From NCBI GenBank assembly GCA_947584125.1, contig CANPWI010000071.1, positions 1-7,276 on the forward strand: DNA of 7,276 nucleotides, written 5' to 3'. The notes beneath the pieces were generated by a model, which was not told the DNA's origin, did not search any database, and was given only the letters and a program-made list of their open reading frames with translations. Below, piece after piece: positions 1 through 6,881 of the stretch (within the stretch, counting starts at the first letter, position 1; each line of letters starts with the position of its first letter). Source of the DNA: an uncultured Clostridia bacterium (GTDB lineage Bacteria > Bacillota > Clostridia > TANB77 > CAG-508). Made by a program: the position numbers and the translations under genes.

Positions 1-370
1 GAGTTGCTGTTCCATCTGGTGATAAACTTAAAGTTGTAAGATTTAATTCTATACCTTCAATTTCTACATTTTCTTCCCAGTTAGCTTTTAATGTTATGTC
101 TTGTTTTACAGGTGTATCAAAATTGTATAATTCTTCATTATAATACCAACCTGTAAATGTAAATCCTTCTTTTATAGGATTTTCTGGTTCTTTTACTTTA
201 TCATTTTCTTTTACTTTTACAGATGCAATTTCGTTTCCTCCATCTGTATCAAAAGTAACTACATATTCTTTTTTTGAAAAAATAAGGAATAATGATAAAA
301 TAATAAGAAGTAATATGATTACACAGATTACTAAATTTCTTTTGCTTTTTTCAGAAAGCTTTTTTTCCAT
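1..370 (-). CDS. Membrane-anchored InlB B-repeat surface protein (5' part only)
   Basis: This is an open frame of 123 codons that runs off the left edge, so the C-terminus is missing. ATG at 370-368 is preceded by GGGGGAGG (379-386) with an 8-base spacer. The N-terminus is lysine-rich (about residues 2-11), followed by one strongly hydrophobic segment (about 13-32) and then KKE. No small-residue cleavage motif is visible, so it looks like an uncleaved signal anchor with the rest outside the cell. Residues about 36-98 match the InlB B-repeat (Listeria-Bacteroides repeat) pattern: a VTFDTDGGN start, a central GFTFTGWYYNEE, and an ITLKANW end. From about residue 104, IEGIELN and LSPDGTAT look like the opening of a Big_2-type immunoglobulin-like domain. 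Such proteins are usually cell-surface adhesion or matrix proteins. That role is inferred from the domains, and no ligand can be named. Confidence 0.85.
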   Translation of the reverse strand, partial: MEKKLSEKSKRNLVICVIILLLIILSLFLIFSKKEYVVTFDTDGGNEIASVKVKENDKVKEPENPIKEGFTFTGWYYNEELYNFDTPVKQDITLKANWEENVEIEGIELNLTTLSLSPDGTAT

Positions 371-375
371 AGATT

Positions 376-429
376 TTACCTCCCCCTTTTACTATAATAT
401 GAGTATTTTTTAGAACTGTTTAAAATCAA
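376..429 (-). CDS. Possible 17-residue leader ORF upstream of the InlB-like gene
   Basis: A TTG codon at 429-427 directly follows the 10-base Shine-Dalgarno match at 430-439. It opens a frame reading MILNSSKKYSYYSKRGR that ends in TAA at 378-376, five bases before the ATG of the InlB-like gene. Its last codons are formed by the downstream gene's own Shine-Dalgarno sequence. This arrangement would allow translational coupling. Against it, the spacer between AGGAGG and TTG is only four bases, the start is not ATG, and the peptide is tiny and unlike anything I recognise. It is out of frame with the downstream gene, so it is not an N-terminal extension. Confidence 0.2.
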   Translation of the reverse strand: MILNSSKKYSYYSKRGR

Positions 430-439
430 ATCACCTCCT
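430..439 (-). promoter_or_regulatory. Extended Shine-Dalgarno sequence in the leader
   Basis: The minus strand reads AGGAGGTGAT, a ten-base complement to the 3' end of 16S rRNA. It lies about 60 bases upstream of the InlB-like start, which already has its own GGGGGAGG. It may serve a leader ORF starting at TTG 429, act as a ribosome standby site, or be a relic of an older start. Confidence 0.5.
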
Positions 440-479
440 AAAATAAAATTTGTCGAATTTATAAAATTATTATATGTAT

Positions 480-509
480 ATTTTATCATTTAATGTCTAG
501 AAAAGTCAA
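480..509 (-). promoter_or_regulatory. Sigma-A-type promoter for the InlB-like gene
   Basis: On the minus strand, TTGACT (504-509) is followed after 18 bases by TAAAAT (480-485). A TG one base before the -10 makes it an extended -10. Transcription would begin near 473 and give a leader of about 100 bases. The promoter sits between the fmt terminator and the gene, which supports independent transcription. AT-rich DNA gives chance -10 matches, but the good -35 raises confidence. Confidence 0.6.
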
Positions 510-563
510 TTAATTTAGTAATTTTCCATAAATTTTTAAATTAACTAATTTATATAAAATGTA

Positions 564-583
564 AGGGCGATAAATATCGCCCT
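564..583. terminator. Hairpin terminator after fmt
   Basis: This is a perfect 8-bp inverted repeat, AGGGCGAT / ATCGCCCT, with a 4-base loop, starting 13 bases after the fmt stop. It is the most G+C-rich stretch in its surroundings. On the minus strand it is followed by TACATTTTATAT, an interrupted U-tract. On the plus strand it is followed by ATTTTGTAT, so it could work in both directions. Its position fits the end of the rho-priA-def-fmt transcript. Confidence 0.7.
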
Positions 584-596
584 ATTTTGTATAATA

Positions 597-1544
597 TTAA
601 TTTAAAATTACTCCTTCATCTAGTTTATTTCCTCTTAGAAAATCATAAATATTCATTTTTTTAGAGTTTTCCGCTTGTATTTCTAATACCTCTATTATGC
701 CATCTATTGCCTTAATTAATAAACCTTCTTTGCTATTTGCCTTTATTATAGTCCCATTTTCTATGTTGTTATATTCTGCCTTGTTTTCTAATACATTCAC
801 TTTCCAAAGTTTTATTTTTTTCTCTTTATAAAAAGTATATGCTCCCATAATAGGATTTAGTCCTCTAATAAGATTTTTAATTTCTAAAGCTGTTTTTTCG
901 TTCCATTTAATTTGTGCCATTTGCTTATTTAGTAATGGAGCTTTTGAAAAATTGTCTCCTTGTTTTTCTCTTATAATTTTTCCATTTTCAATTTTTTCAA
1001 GAGTTTTTACAAGTAATTTGCCTCCTATTTTTGATAGTCTATCCCATAGTTCTCCTGTTGTTTCATCTTCGTTTATAGAAACTTTTTCTTTTAAAATCAT
1101 ATCTCCTGTATCCATACCTTCGTCCATATACATTGTTGTTACACCAGTTTCTTTATCACCATTTATAATCGACCATTGTATAGGTGCAGCACCTCTATAT
1201 TTTGGAAGTAATGATGCGTGTACATTAATGCACCCAAGTTTTGGTATATCTAATATTTCTTTAGGAAGTATTTTACCATAAGCAACAACACAAATAACAT
1301 CTGGTTTCATTTCTTTTATTTCATTAATGAACTTTTCATTATTTCTAATTTTTTCGGGTTGATATATTTTTAATCCTTTTTCTAAGGCAAATTCTTTTAC
1401 AGGAGAATATGCCATTTTCATACCTCTCCCTTTTGGCTTGTCTGTGTTTGTTACTACTGCTAATATTTCATGTTTTTCATTATAAATATTTTCTAATGAT
1501 TCTTTTGCAAAATCAGGTGTTCCCATAAAAACAATTTTTAACAT
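597..1544 (-). CDS. fmt: Methionyl-tRNA formyltransferase
   Basis: This cytoplasmic enzyme transfers a formyl group from 10-formyltetrahydrofolate to methionine on the initiator tRNA, the step that marks bacterial start Met-tRNA. The protein is 315 residues, the same length as the E. coli enzyme. The N-terminal Rossmann-type formyltransferase domain (about 1-190) starts with FMGTPDFA (6-13). It carries the catalytic triad Asn107, His109 and Asp145, within INVHASLLPKYRGAAPIQ and GMDTGD. SLLPKYRGAAPIQ is the family signature. Residues about 205-315 form the C-terminal tRNA-binding domain. The start has AAAGGAGA (1549-1556) at a normal distance and lies 15 bases after the def stop, so it is translated from the same message. 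It is the last gene of the operon, followed by the hairpin at 564-583. Nothing is missing or broken. Confidence 0.97.
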   Translation of the reverse strand: MLKIVFMGTPDFAKESLENIYNEKHEILAVVTNTDKPKGRGMKMAYSPVKEFALEKGLKIYQPEKIRNNEKFINEIKEMKPDVICVVAYGKILPKEILDIPKLGCINVHASLLPKYRGAAPIQWSIINGDKETGVTTMYMDEGMDTGDMILKEKVSINEDETTGELWDRLSKIGGKLLVKTLEKIENGKIIREKQGDNFSKAPLLNKQMAQIKWNEKTALEIKNLIRGLNPIMGAYTFYKEKKIKLWKVNVLENKAEYNNIENGTIIKANSKEGLLIKAIDGIIEVLEIQAENSKKMNIYDFLRGNKLDEGVILN

Positions 1545-1559
1545 TGTTTCTCCTTTCTT

Positions 1560-2036
1560 TTAACCATTATTTTTTACAACTTCTAATGTTCCTGGTATCA
1601 TTTTATCTACAAATAATTTTCCGTCTAAGTGGTCTATTTCATGTGCTAGAGCTTGTGCTAGAAGGTCTGTTCCTACTATTTTAATTTTTTGACCATGTTC
1701 ATTTAACCCTTCTACAACTATTTCTTTTGGTCTTTTTACTTTAGCATATTTGTTAGGAAAGCTTAAGCATCCTTCATCAACTTCTTGTTCTCCCTTTGTT
1801 TTTACTATAACTGGATTAATTAATTTTATTATTGGCTTTTCATCATATAAATCTATTACTAATATTCTTTTTAAAATTCCTACTTGTACTGCTGCAAGTC
1901 CTACTCCGTCATATTTATGCATAGTTTCAACCATATCATTAATTAATTCTCTTATTTTGTCATCAACAACATCTACCTCTTTAGATTTCTTTTTTAATAT
2001 TTCGTCTCCCTCTTCTCTAATATTTCTAATTGCCAT
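1560..2036 (-). CDS. def: Peptide deformylase
   Basis: This metalloenzyme removes the formyl group from the N-terminal methionine of newly made proteins, undoing the mark placed by Fmt, encoded next in the operon. It has 158 residues, slightly short of the E. coli enzyme because it has little C-terminal extension. All three family motifs are present: GVGLAAVQ (44-51, motif GxGxAAxQ), EGCLS (88-92) and HEIDH (132-136). Metal ligands are Cys90, His132 and His136, with catalytic Glu133. Val50 sits at a position that is often Pro, within the motif's variable slot. The ATG at 2036-2034 has AAAGGAG (2049-2055) upstream, which overlaps the priA stop codon TAA (2056-2054), so the two genes are tightly packed. 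Confidence 0.97.
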   Translation of the reverse strand: MAIRNIREEGDEILKKKSKEVDVVDDKIRELINDMVETMHKYDGVGLAAVQVGILKRILVIDLYDEKPIIKLINPVIVKTKGEQEVDEGCLSFPNKYAKVKRPKEIVVEGLNEHGQKIKIVGTDLLAQALAHEIDHLDGKLFVDKMIPGTLEVVKNNG

Positions 2037-2053
2037 TTTAATTATTCACTCCT

Positions 2054-4279
2054 TTACATCATACTTGTTGGATTAACATCTACTACAATTCTTGTATTTT
2101 TTAGTTTAATTTTTTCTATTGCTATATTTATAATATCTATAATATTTTGATTTAACTTTGTTTTAATAACCATTCTCCATCTATATCTATTTTTAACTTT
2201 TTCTATTGGAGAAGGCATAGGTTTTATTATTGGTAAACTGTTATTTATTTTTTTTATATTATTATAAACCTTATTAGATATTTCTATAACCTCTTGTTTA
2301 TTTTCTCCGTTTATACCAATTACTATTATATCGCAAAATGGTGGATATTTCAATTCCTTTCTTAAGTTTATTTCTCCATTATAAAATGTATCATAATCTT
2401 GAGCTTTAGCACATTCTATACTAAAATTATCTGGATTATATGTTTGAATTATTACTTTACCTGGTAAATTTTCTCTTCCTGCTCTACCTGCAACTTGTGT
2501 TAATATTTGAAAGGTTCTTTCTGTTGCTCTATAATCTTCCATATATAAACTACTATCTGCTGCAATAACTCCTACTAGTGTAACATTAGGAAAATGATGT
2601 CCCTTTACTACCATTTGTGTACCTATTAAAATATCTAAATTTTCATTTTTAAAATGATTTAAAATTTCTTCATGAGAATTTTTTTTAGTAACTGTGTCAA
2701 TATCCATTCTAATTGTTGTTGCTTGTGGAAATAGTTTATTAATTTCCGCTTCTAACTTTTGAGTACCTGTACCAAAATATCTAATATTACTACTATTACA
2801 TTCTGGACAAACAGATAAATTATTTTGCTCAAAACCACAATAATGGCATTTAAGCTTATTTTCTCTAATATGATAAGTAAGTGTTATATCACAATTTTTA
2901 CATTTTGCAGTATAACCACAATCTCTACATATTACAAAAGTTGAATAACCTCTTCTGTTTAAAAATAAAATTGTCTGTTTTTTTGCCTCTAAATTCTTTT
3001 CTATTTCAGTATATAATTTTTTACTAAGCATTGATTTATTTCCACTTGCTAATTCATCTCTTAAATCTACAATTTCTACCTCAGGTAAATTAGCATTATT
3101 TGCTCTTTTATTTAATTCTAAAAGAGTTATATCACAATTTTGAGCTTTATAATATGTTGTAATATCAGGTGTTGCACTACCAAGTACAAGTGGAATATTA
3201 TTTTGTTTTGCAATATATCTTGATAAATCCTTAGCATTATATCTTGGTGTCATATCTGATTTATAAGAGCTATCATGTTCCTCATCAATAATAATTATTC
3301 CTAAATCTTCTATTGGTGCAAAAATAGCAGAGCGAGCACCTATTATAATACTTGCTTTTTTCTGTTTGATATTTTGCCATTGGTCATATCTTTCTCCAAC
3401 AGATAATTTACTATGTAATACTGCTATTTTTTCTTGTCCAAATCTTGCTATAAATCTATCTACCATTTGTGGTGTTAAAGATATTTCAGGTACAAGTACT
3501 ATAGCTCTTTTTCCTTTAATTAAAACCTTTTCTATAAGTTGTAAATATACCTCTGTTTTTCCTGAACCTGTAACTCCATAAAGTAAAAACTCCTCAAATT
3601 GATTATTTTCAATTTTTTCATTAATCATATTAAATGCGATTTCTTGCTCTTGGTTTAATTTTAATTTTTCAGTTTTTAACACATTTTTATTTATGAATGG
3701 ATTTCTCTCTACTGCTTTTTCAATTATTTCAATATAACCATTTTTTTCTAATGTTTTTATTATATTAGATGATGTATCGGAAAATATTTCTAAATCTGTT
3801 TTTAATATTCCATCATTATCTTTTAAAAATTTTAAAACTCTTATTTGTTTTTCAGATTTTATTTTTTTATTTTCTATATCATTTTCTATGTCTTCAAAAT
3901 CCTTTTTTAAAAATACAAAATTCATATTTTTTTCTTTGACTCTATTTTCAATTTTTTTAGTAGTAGTTCCAGGTGGTAACATTAGTTTAATACAATCTGA
4001 AATATTGCAAAAATATCTTCTTGCCATAAGTTTCGCAAGGTTAATGTTATCTTGTGTTAGTTCAAAACCTTCTTCAATTCTTTCTATATTTTTTGTTGCA
4101 AATTCTGAACTTTCTTTTATTCCTACAACAAATCCTTCTTCTAAGCTTTTATTTCTTCCAAAAGGAACCATTACTCTTTTACCAACACAAATAGTACCAG
4201 CAAACTCTGCTGGTACATTATAATCAAAAGTTTTATTTAAATTCTTAACATTACTATTGATTATTACCTCTACTACCAT
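2054..4279 (-). CDS. priA: Primosomal protein N', replication restart helicase PriA
   Basis: PriA recognises stalled or collapsed replication forks and reloads the replicative helicase, using 3'-5' superfamily 2 helicase activity. I place the start at ATG 4279-4277 (741 residues, near E. coli's 732) because AAAGGAG lies five bases upstream. An in-frame ATG at 4303 would add eight residues but has no ribosome binding site. Counting from 4279: an N-terminal DNA-binding region (about 1-100), Walker A GVTGSGKT (235-242), DEEH box (332-335), GSATP (367-371), and motif VI QVAGRAGR (595-602). Eight cysteines in CxxC pairs (451/454, 460/463, 478/481, 491/494) form the two zinc sites typical of PriA. 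The C-terminal domain follows to the end. It lies 36 bases after rho and its stop overlaps the def ribosome binding site. No inactivating change is visible. Confidence 0.96.
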   Translation of the reverse strand: MVVEVIINSNVKNLNKTFDYNVPAEFAGTICVGKRVMVPFGRNKSLEEGFVVGIKESSEFATKNIERIEEGFELTQDNINLAKLMARRYFCNISDCIKLMLPPGTTTKKIENRVKEKNMNFVFLKKDFEDIENDIENKKIKSEKQIRVLKFLKDNDGILKTDLEIFSDTSSNIIKTLEKNGYIEIIEKAVERNPFINKNVLKTEKLKLNQEQEIAFNMINEKIENNQFEEFLLYGVTGSGKTEVYLQLIEKVLIKGKRAIVLVPEISLTPQMVDRFIARFGQEKIAVLHSKLSVGERYDQWQNIKQKKASIIIGARSAIFAPIEDLGIIIIDEEHDSSYKSDMTPRYNAKDLSRYIAKQNNIPLVLGSATPDITTYYKAQNCDITLLELNKRANNANLPEVEIVDLRDELASGNKSMLSKKLYTEIEKNLEAKKQTILFLNRRGYSTFVICRDCGYTAKCKNCDITLTYHIRENKLKCHYCGFEQNNLSVCPECNSSNIRYFGTGTQKLEAEINKLFPQATTIRMDIDTVTKKNSHEEILNHFKNENLDILIGTQMVVKGHHFPNVTLVGVIAADSSLYMEDYRATERTFQILTQVAGRAGRENLPGKVIIQTYNPDNFSIECAKAQDYDTFYNGEINLRKELKYPPFCDIIVIGINGENKQEVIEISNKVYNNIKKINNSLPIIKPMPSPIEKVKNRYRWRMVIKTKLNQNIIDIINIAIEKIKLKNTRIVVDVNPTSMM

Positions 4280-4284
4280 ATTTT

Positions 4285-4291
4285 CTCCTTT
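4285..4291 (-). promoter_or_regulatory. Ribosome binding site that sets the priA start
   Basis: The minus strand reads AAAGGAG, then AAAAT, then ATG at 4279. This is the only good ribosome binding site near the 5' end of priA. It lies inside the coding part of the longer frame from ATG 4303, which argues for the shorter start. Confidence 0.75.
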
Positions 4292-4315
4292 ATCGTAGTC
4301 CATATTATATTTGTA

Positions 4316-5614
4316 TTATTTGTTTAATTTTAAAAAGCTTTCCATTCTCTTTAAAAATTCTTCATTGTTTTGTGTTGTAACCATTAGTTTTATTAATTGT
4401 TCTGTAATTTCAGCAGCTGGCATTGTTGACATTGCTTTTCTTAAAGCATATACTACATCTTGCTCTTTTTGAGTTAATAACTGTTCTTCTCTTCTTGTAC
4501 CTGATTTATATATATCTATAGCTGGGAATATACGCTTTTCTGATAATTTCCTATCTAAGTGAACCTCCATATTACCAGTACCTTTAAATTCTTCAAATAT
4601 AACCTCATCCATTTTGCTTCCTGTTTCTACAAGTGATGTAGCAAGTATTGTTAAGCTTCCGCCATTTTCTATATTTCTTGCAGCACCAAAAAATCTTTTT
4701 GGTTTATGTAATGCACTTGGGTCAAAACCTCCTGATAAAGTTCTTCCTGAAGATGGTATAACTAAGTTGTATGCTCTTGCAAGTCTTGTTATACTATCTA
4801 ATAAAATTACAACATCTCTTTTTTGTTCTGTTAATCTTTTAGCTCTTTCAAGTACCATTTCTGCAACTTTAACATGATGTTCTGGTAATTCATCAAATGT
4901 AGAATATATAACATCACCTTTAATAGAGCGTTTCATATCTGTAACTTCTTCTGGTCTTTCATCTATAAGCAAAACTATTAAGTCTACCTCTGGATTATTT
5001 GTAGTAATACTGTTTGCTATTTTCTTTAATAATGTTGTTTTTCCTACTTTTGGTGGAGCAACAATCATACCTCTTTGACCTTTTCCTATTGGTGACATTA
5101 AATCTATTATTCTCATTGCATATTCTTGAGATTTTGTTTCTAGTCTTAATCTTTCTTCTGGATAAATAGGAATTAAATCATCAAAGTTTTTTCTTTTAAT
5201 AGCTTTTTCTGGTGATTCACCATTAACTTCACCTACAAATATTAATGCAGGAAATTTTTCACCTTCACTAGGCATTCTTGATATACCTTTTATTTTATCA
5301 CCTGTATTTAATCTAAATCTTTTTATTTGTACTGGTGACATATATACATCTTTTGGACTTGGTAAATAGTTATCTCCTCTTAAAAATCCATATCCATCTG
5401 GTAATACCTCTAAAATTCCTTCTACTATTTCATCATTTTCATTTGTAAGCTTGTAACCATTTTCTTCTACATTTATTTCTTGTGTTTTTGTTTCATTTTC
5501 TAATTTATTTAGTTCTATTATTAATTCTTCTTTTTTTAATTTACTAATATTTTTTATACCTTTTTCTTTTGCAATTTCCTTTAATTCTACAAGAGTTTTT
5601 TCTTCTAAACTCAT
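4316..5614 (-). CDS. rho: Transcription termination factor Rho
   Basis: Rho is a ring-shaped hexameric RNA-dependent ATPase that loads on untranslated RNA and pulls it out of RNA polymerase. This copy has 432 residues, close to the classic length, with no large insertion. Domains: Rho_N helical domain (about 3-40), cold-shock-like RNA-binding domain (about 62-130) with RNP1-like GYGFLR (74-79), and RecA-type ATPase (about 150-420). Key residues match E. coli Rho with a constant offset of eight: Walker A APPKVGKT (186-193; Lys189 and Lys192), Glu219 and Arg220 in DERPEEVT, Walker B aspartate Asp273 with Ser274, and arginine finger Arg374 in SGTRREE. Q-loop (287-302) and R-loop (about 332-355) segments are intact. 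Residues equivalent to several E. coli bicyclomycin contacts (Arg220, Ser274) are kept. The start has AAGGAGG (5621-5627) six bases upstream. It is the first gene of the rho-priA-def-fmt run, downstream of a long leader. Confidence 0.97.
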   Translation of the reverse strand: MSLEEKTLVELKEIAKEKGIKNISKLKKEELIIELNKLENETKTQEINVEENGYKLTNENDEIVEGILEVLPDGYGFLRGDNYLPSPKDVYMSPVQIKRFRLNTGDKIKGISRMPSEGEKFPALIFVGEVNGESPEKAIKRKNFDDLIPIYPEERLRLETKSQEYAMRIIDLMSPIGKGQRGMIVAPPKVGKTTLLKKIANSITTNNPEVDLIVLLIDERPEEVTDMKRSIKGDVIYSTFDELPEHHVKVAEMVLERAKRLTEQKRDVVILLDSITRLARAYNLVIPSSGRTLSGGFDPSALHKPKRFFGAARNIENGGSLTILATSLVETGSKMDEVIFEEFKGTGNMEVHLDRKLSEKRIFPAIDIYKSGTRREEQLLTQKEQDVVYALRKAMSTMPAAEITEQLIKLMVTTQNNEEFLKRMESFLKLNK

Positions 5615-5724
5615 AAATAACCTCCTTGTATTTTTAATCTCTATTTCTTGGGAAAATCTTTTTGATAATTAACTTTTATATTTCTTTTTTACTTATTTGT
5701 TACGATATATAAATTAATGATTAC

Positions 5725-5753
5725 ATTATAGCATTTTTTCTATTTTTTGTAAA
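5725..5753 (-). promoter_or_regulatory. Proximal promoter of the rho operon
   Basis: The minus strand has TTTACA (5748-5753), a 17-base spacer, and a perfect TATAAT (5725-5730) preceded by TGC, an extended -10. Transcription would start near 5718 and give a leader of about 100 bases before rho. This is the best promoter match in the window, and no terminator intervenes before fmt, so it probably drives all four genes. Confidence 0.7.
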
Positions 5754-5903
5754 CTAAACTAACTGAATTTCTTCACAAAAATTCTCTTCATTTTCTTTTT
5801 CGATTTAATCTAAAATTTTCTTTTTTTATTCATTTATATTTTTATCATTTTCAATAATTAGAATTATTTTCATTCATTCTTCAAATTATTAAATATTGTT
5901 ATG

Positions 5904-5932
5904 ATTATATAATAATAGACAGATAATTTCAA
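5904..5932 (-). promoter_or_regulatory. Possible distal promoter of the rho operon
   Basis: The minus strand has TTGAAA (5927-5932), a 17-base spacer, and TATAAT (5904-5909). A transcript from near 5897 would carry a leader of about 280 bases before rho. The -35 falls inside the hairpin at 5918-5945, so terminator and promoter would overlap. The consensus fit is good, but AT-rich DNA makes chance matches likely. Confidence 0.4.
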
Positions 5933-5945
5933 CTAATTATCTGCC
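5918..5945 (-). terminator. Weak hairpin terminator after the DUF362 gene
   Basis: CAGATAATT (5920-5928) and AATTATCTG (5935-5943) form a perfect 9-bp stem with a 6-base loop, with one further G-C pair beyond a mismatch. It starts about 25 bases after the DUF362 stop. The stem is mostly A-T, and the following minus-strand bases TATTATTATAT are a broken U-run, so termination may be leaky and allow read-through into rho. Confidence 0.45.
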
Positions 5946-5970
5946 ATATTTATTATAATTTTTTTAACAA

Positions 5971-6858
5971 TTAAATGTTTATTAATTCATATTTTGTTGT
6001 TCCAAGTCCAATTTCTTCTGCATAAGGTAATATATGCCTTCCAAGTCTACCATCTATTCTTTCTTGTAATAAATGTGCCCCTTTATCTTTTGAAGCCCAT
6101 ATCATATCAATAAATGCTTGATCATTTGCTACTGGATCTAAAGATGCTACTATTCCTAAATCTTCCATAACAGGGTCTGTTTGATGTGCATCACAATCAC
6201 AATCAACTGATAGAAAATTCATTACTGTTATATAAACTATTTTTTTATTATTTGCTTCAAAATAATCTGCAACTGATTTTGCTGATTCTGCCATTGCTTC
6301 AATAAAATCTTCTTGTTTTGGTAGTTTTTTCCATAATTCATCTGGATTTTCTGTTGCTCCTGCTGTGTGAATATATGCTTTTCCATTTCTTGATGCAACA
6401 CCTATTGATTGATTTTTTAAGTTTGCTCCAAATCCACCCATAGCATGACCTTTACCATGTGCCAAATTTACCATAGCATCATATCTATCTAAATGTGTTC
6501 CAACAATATTATATTTTAAATGTTTACCAATATTTACTGGTATTTTCATTTCTCCATCTGCATCCATAATATCTACATCAGCATAAGATGTAAATCCATG
6601 TTTTTCAGCTACTTTTATATGGTCTTCTGCAGTATTTCTCGCACCATCATAAGCTGTATTACACTCAATAATTGTTCCATTTAATTTTTTAACTAATGGT
6701 CCAATCAAATCTGCCTTTAAGTATCCTTTTGCCCCATCTTCTCCAGTTGAAACTTTTACTCCAATTTTTCCTTTTAACTCTACTCCAAGAGCTTCATATA
6801 TTTTAATTAAATTTTCAGGAGTTATCTCCTTTGCATAATAAACTTTTGCTTTTTCCAT
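5971..6858 (-). CDS. DUF362 domain-containing protein
   Basis: This protein of 295 residues belongs, from its sequence pattern, to the DUF362 family, whose biochemical role is not settled; some relatives are described as iron-sulfur proteins. Counting from ATG 6858: hallmark stretches are VNLAHGKGHAMGGFGANLKN (about 130-149) and, near 218-250, SVDCDCD followed by a DLGIVASLDPVANDQA segment. The only obvious cysteines are Cys66, Cys220 and Cys222. There is no CxxCxxC ferredoxin cluster, so this is the short form without an attached 4Fe-4S domain. There is no signal peptide or membrane segment, so it is probably cytoplasmic. I chose ATG 6858 because AAGAAAGG lies upstream; an in-frame TTG at 6879 would add seven residues but has no ribosome binding site. 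It starts 23 bases after the amidohydrolase stop, which suggests co-transcription and perhaps a shared pathway (inference). Confidence 0.85.
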   Translation of the reverse strand: MEKAKVYYAKEITPENLIKIYEALGVELKGKIGVKVSTGEDGAKGYLKADLIGPLVKKLNGTIIECNTAYDGARNTAEDHIKVAEKHGFTSYADVDIMDADGEMKIPVNIGKHLKYNIVGTHLDRYDAMVNLAHGKGHAMGGFGANLKNQSIGVASRNGKAYIHTAGATENPDELWKKLPKQEDFIEAMAESAKSVADYFEANNKKIVYITVMNFLSVDCDCDAHQTDPVMEDLGIVASLDPVANDQAFIDMIWASKDKGAHLLQERIDGRLGRHILPYAEEIGLGTTKYELINI

Positions 6859-6881
6859 AATATCAACCTTTCTTAACAATT

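Larger units (their letters stand above)
5615..5970. other. Intergenic region upstream of rho: promoters, leader, no clear gene
   Basis: This stretch of about 350 bases is extremely A+T-rich. Read in the rho direction it is purine-rich and poor in C. It contains the DUF362-side hairpin, two promoter matches facing rho, the rho ribosome binding site, and only tiny ORFs. The tiny ORFs are 15 codons from ATG 5873, reading MKIILIIENDKNINE, and 10 codons from ATG 5780, reading MKRIFVKKFS. None has a convincing ribosome binding site. I see no known riboswitch or structured RNA here. Confidence 0.6.

Noticed and set aside
952..1281. Plus-strand frame of 109 codons inside fmt
   Set aside because: It is antisense to a fully conserved fmt, has low-complexity Ser/Phe/Ile-rich content and no ribosome binding site.
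1885..1905. Val instead of the common Pro in deformylase motif I (GVGLAAVQ)
   Set aside because: The position is variable in the GxGxAAxQ motif, and all metal and catalytic residues are present, so activity is not in doubt.
1750..2076. Plus-strand frame of 108 codons across def
   Set aside because: It is opposite the intact deformylase, and its hydrophobic composition is what reverse-reading AT-rich coding DNA gives.
2590..2625. His in the PriA segment KGHHFP, where Asp is frequent
   Set aside because: The position tolerates change in PriA proteins, and the surrounding helicase motifs are complete.
3888..4223. Plus-strand frame of 111 codons inside priA, with smaller ones at 3366-3581 and within rho at 4614-4877
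   Set aside because: All are shadows of well-supported minus-strand genes, with no family resemblance and no start signals.
4280..4303. Longer priA start at ATG 4303
   Set aside because: There is no ribosome binding site before it, and a strong one lies inside the extension, correctly spaced for ATG 4279.
6859..6879. Longer DUF362 start at TTG 6879
   Set aside because: It is a non-ATG start with no ribosome binding site, and the extension contains the AAGAAAGG that serves ATG 6858.
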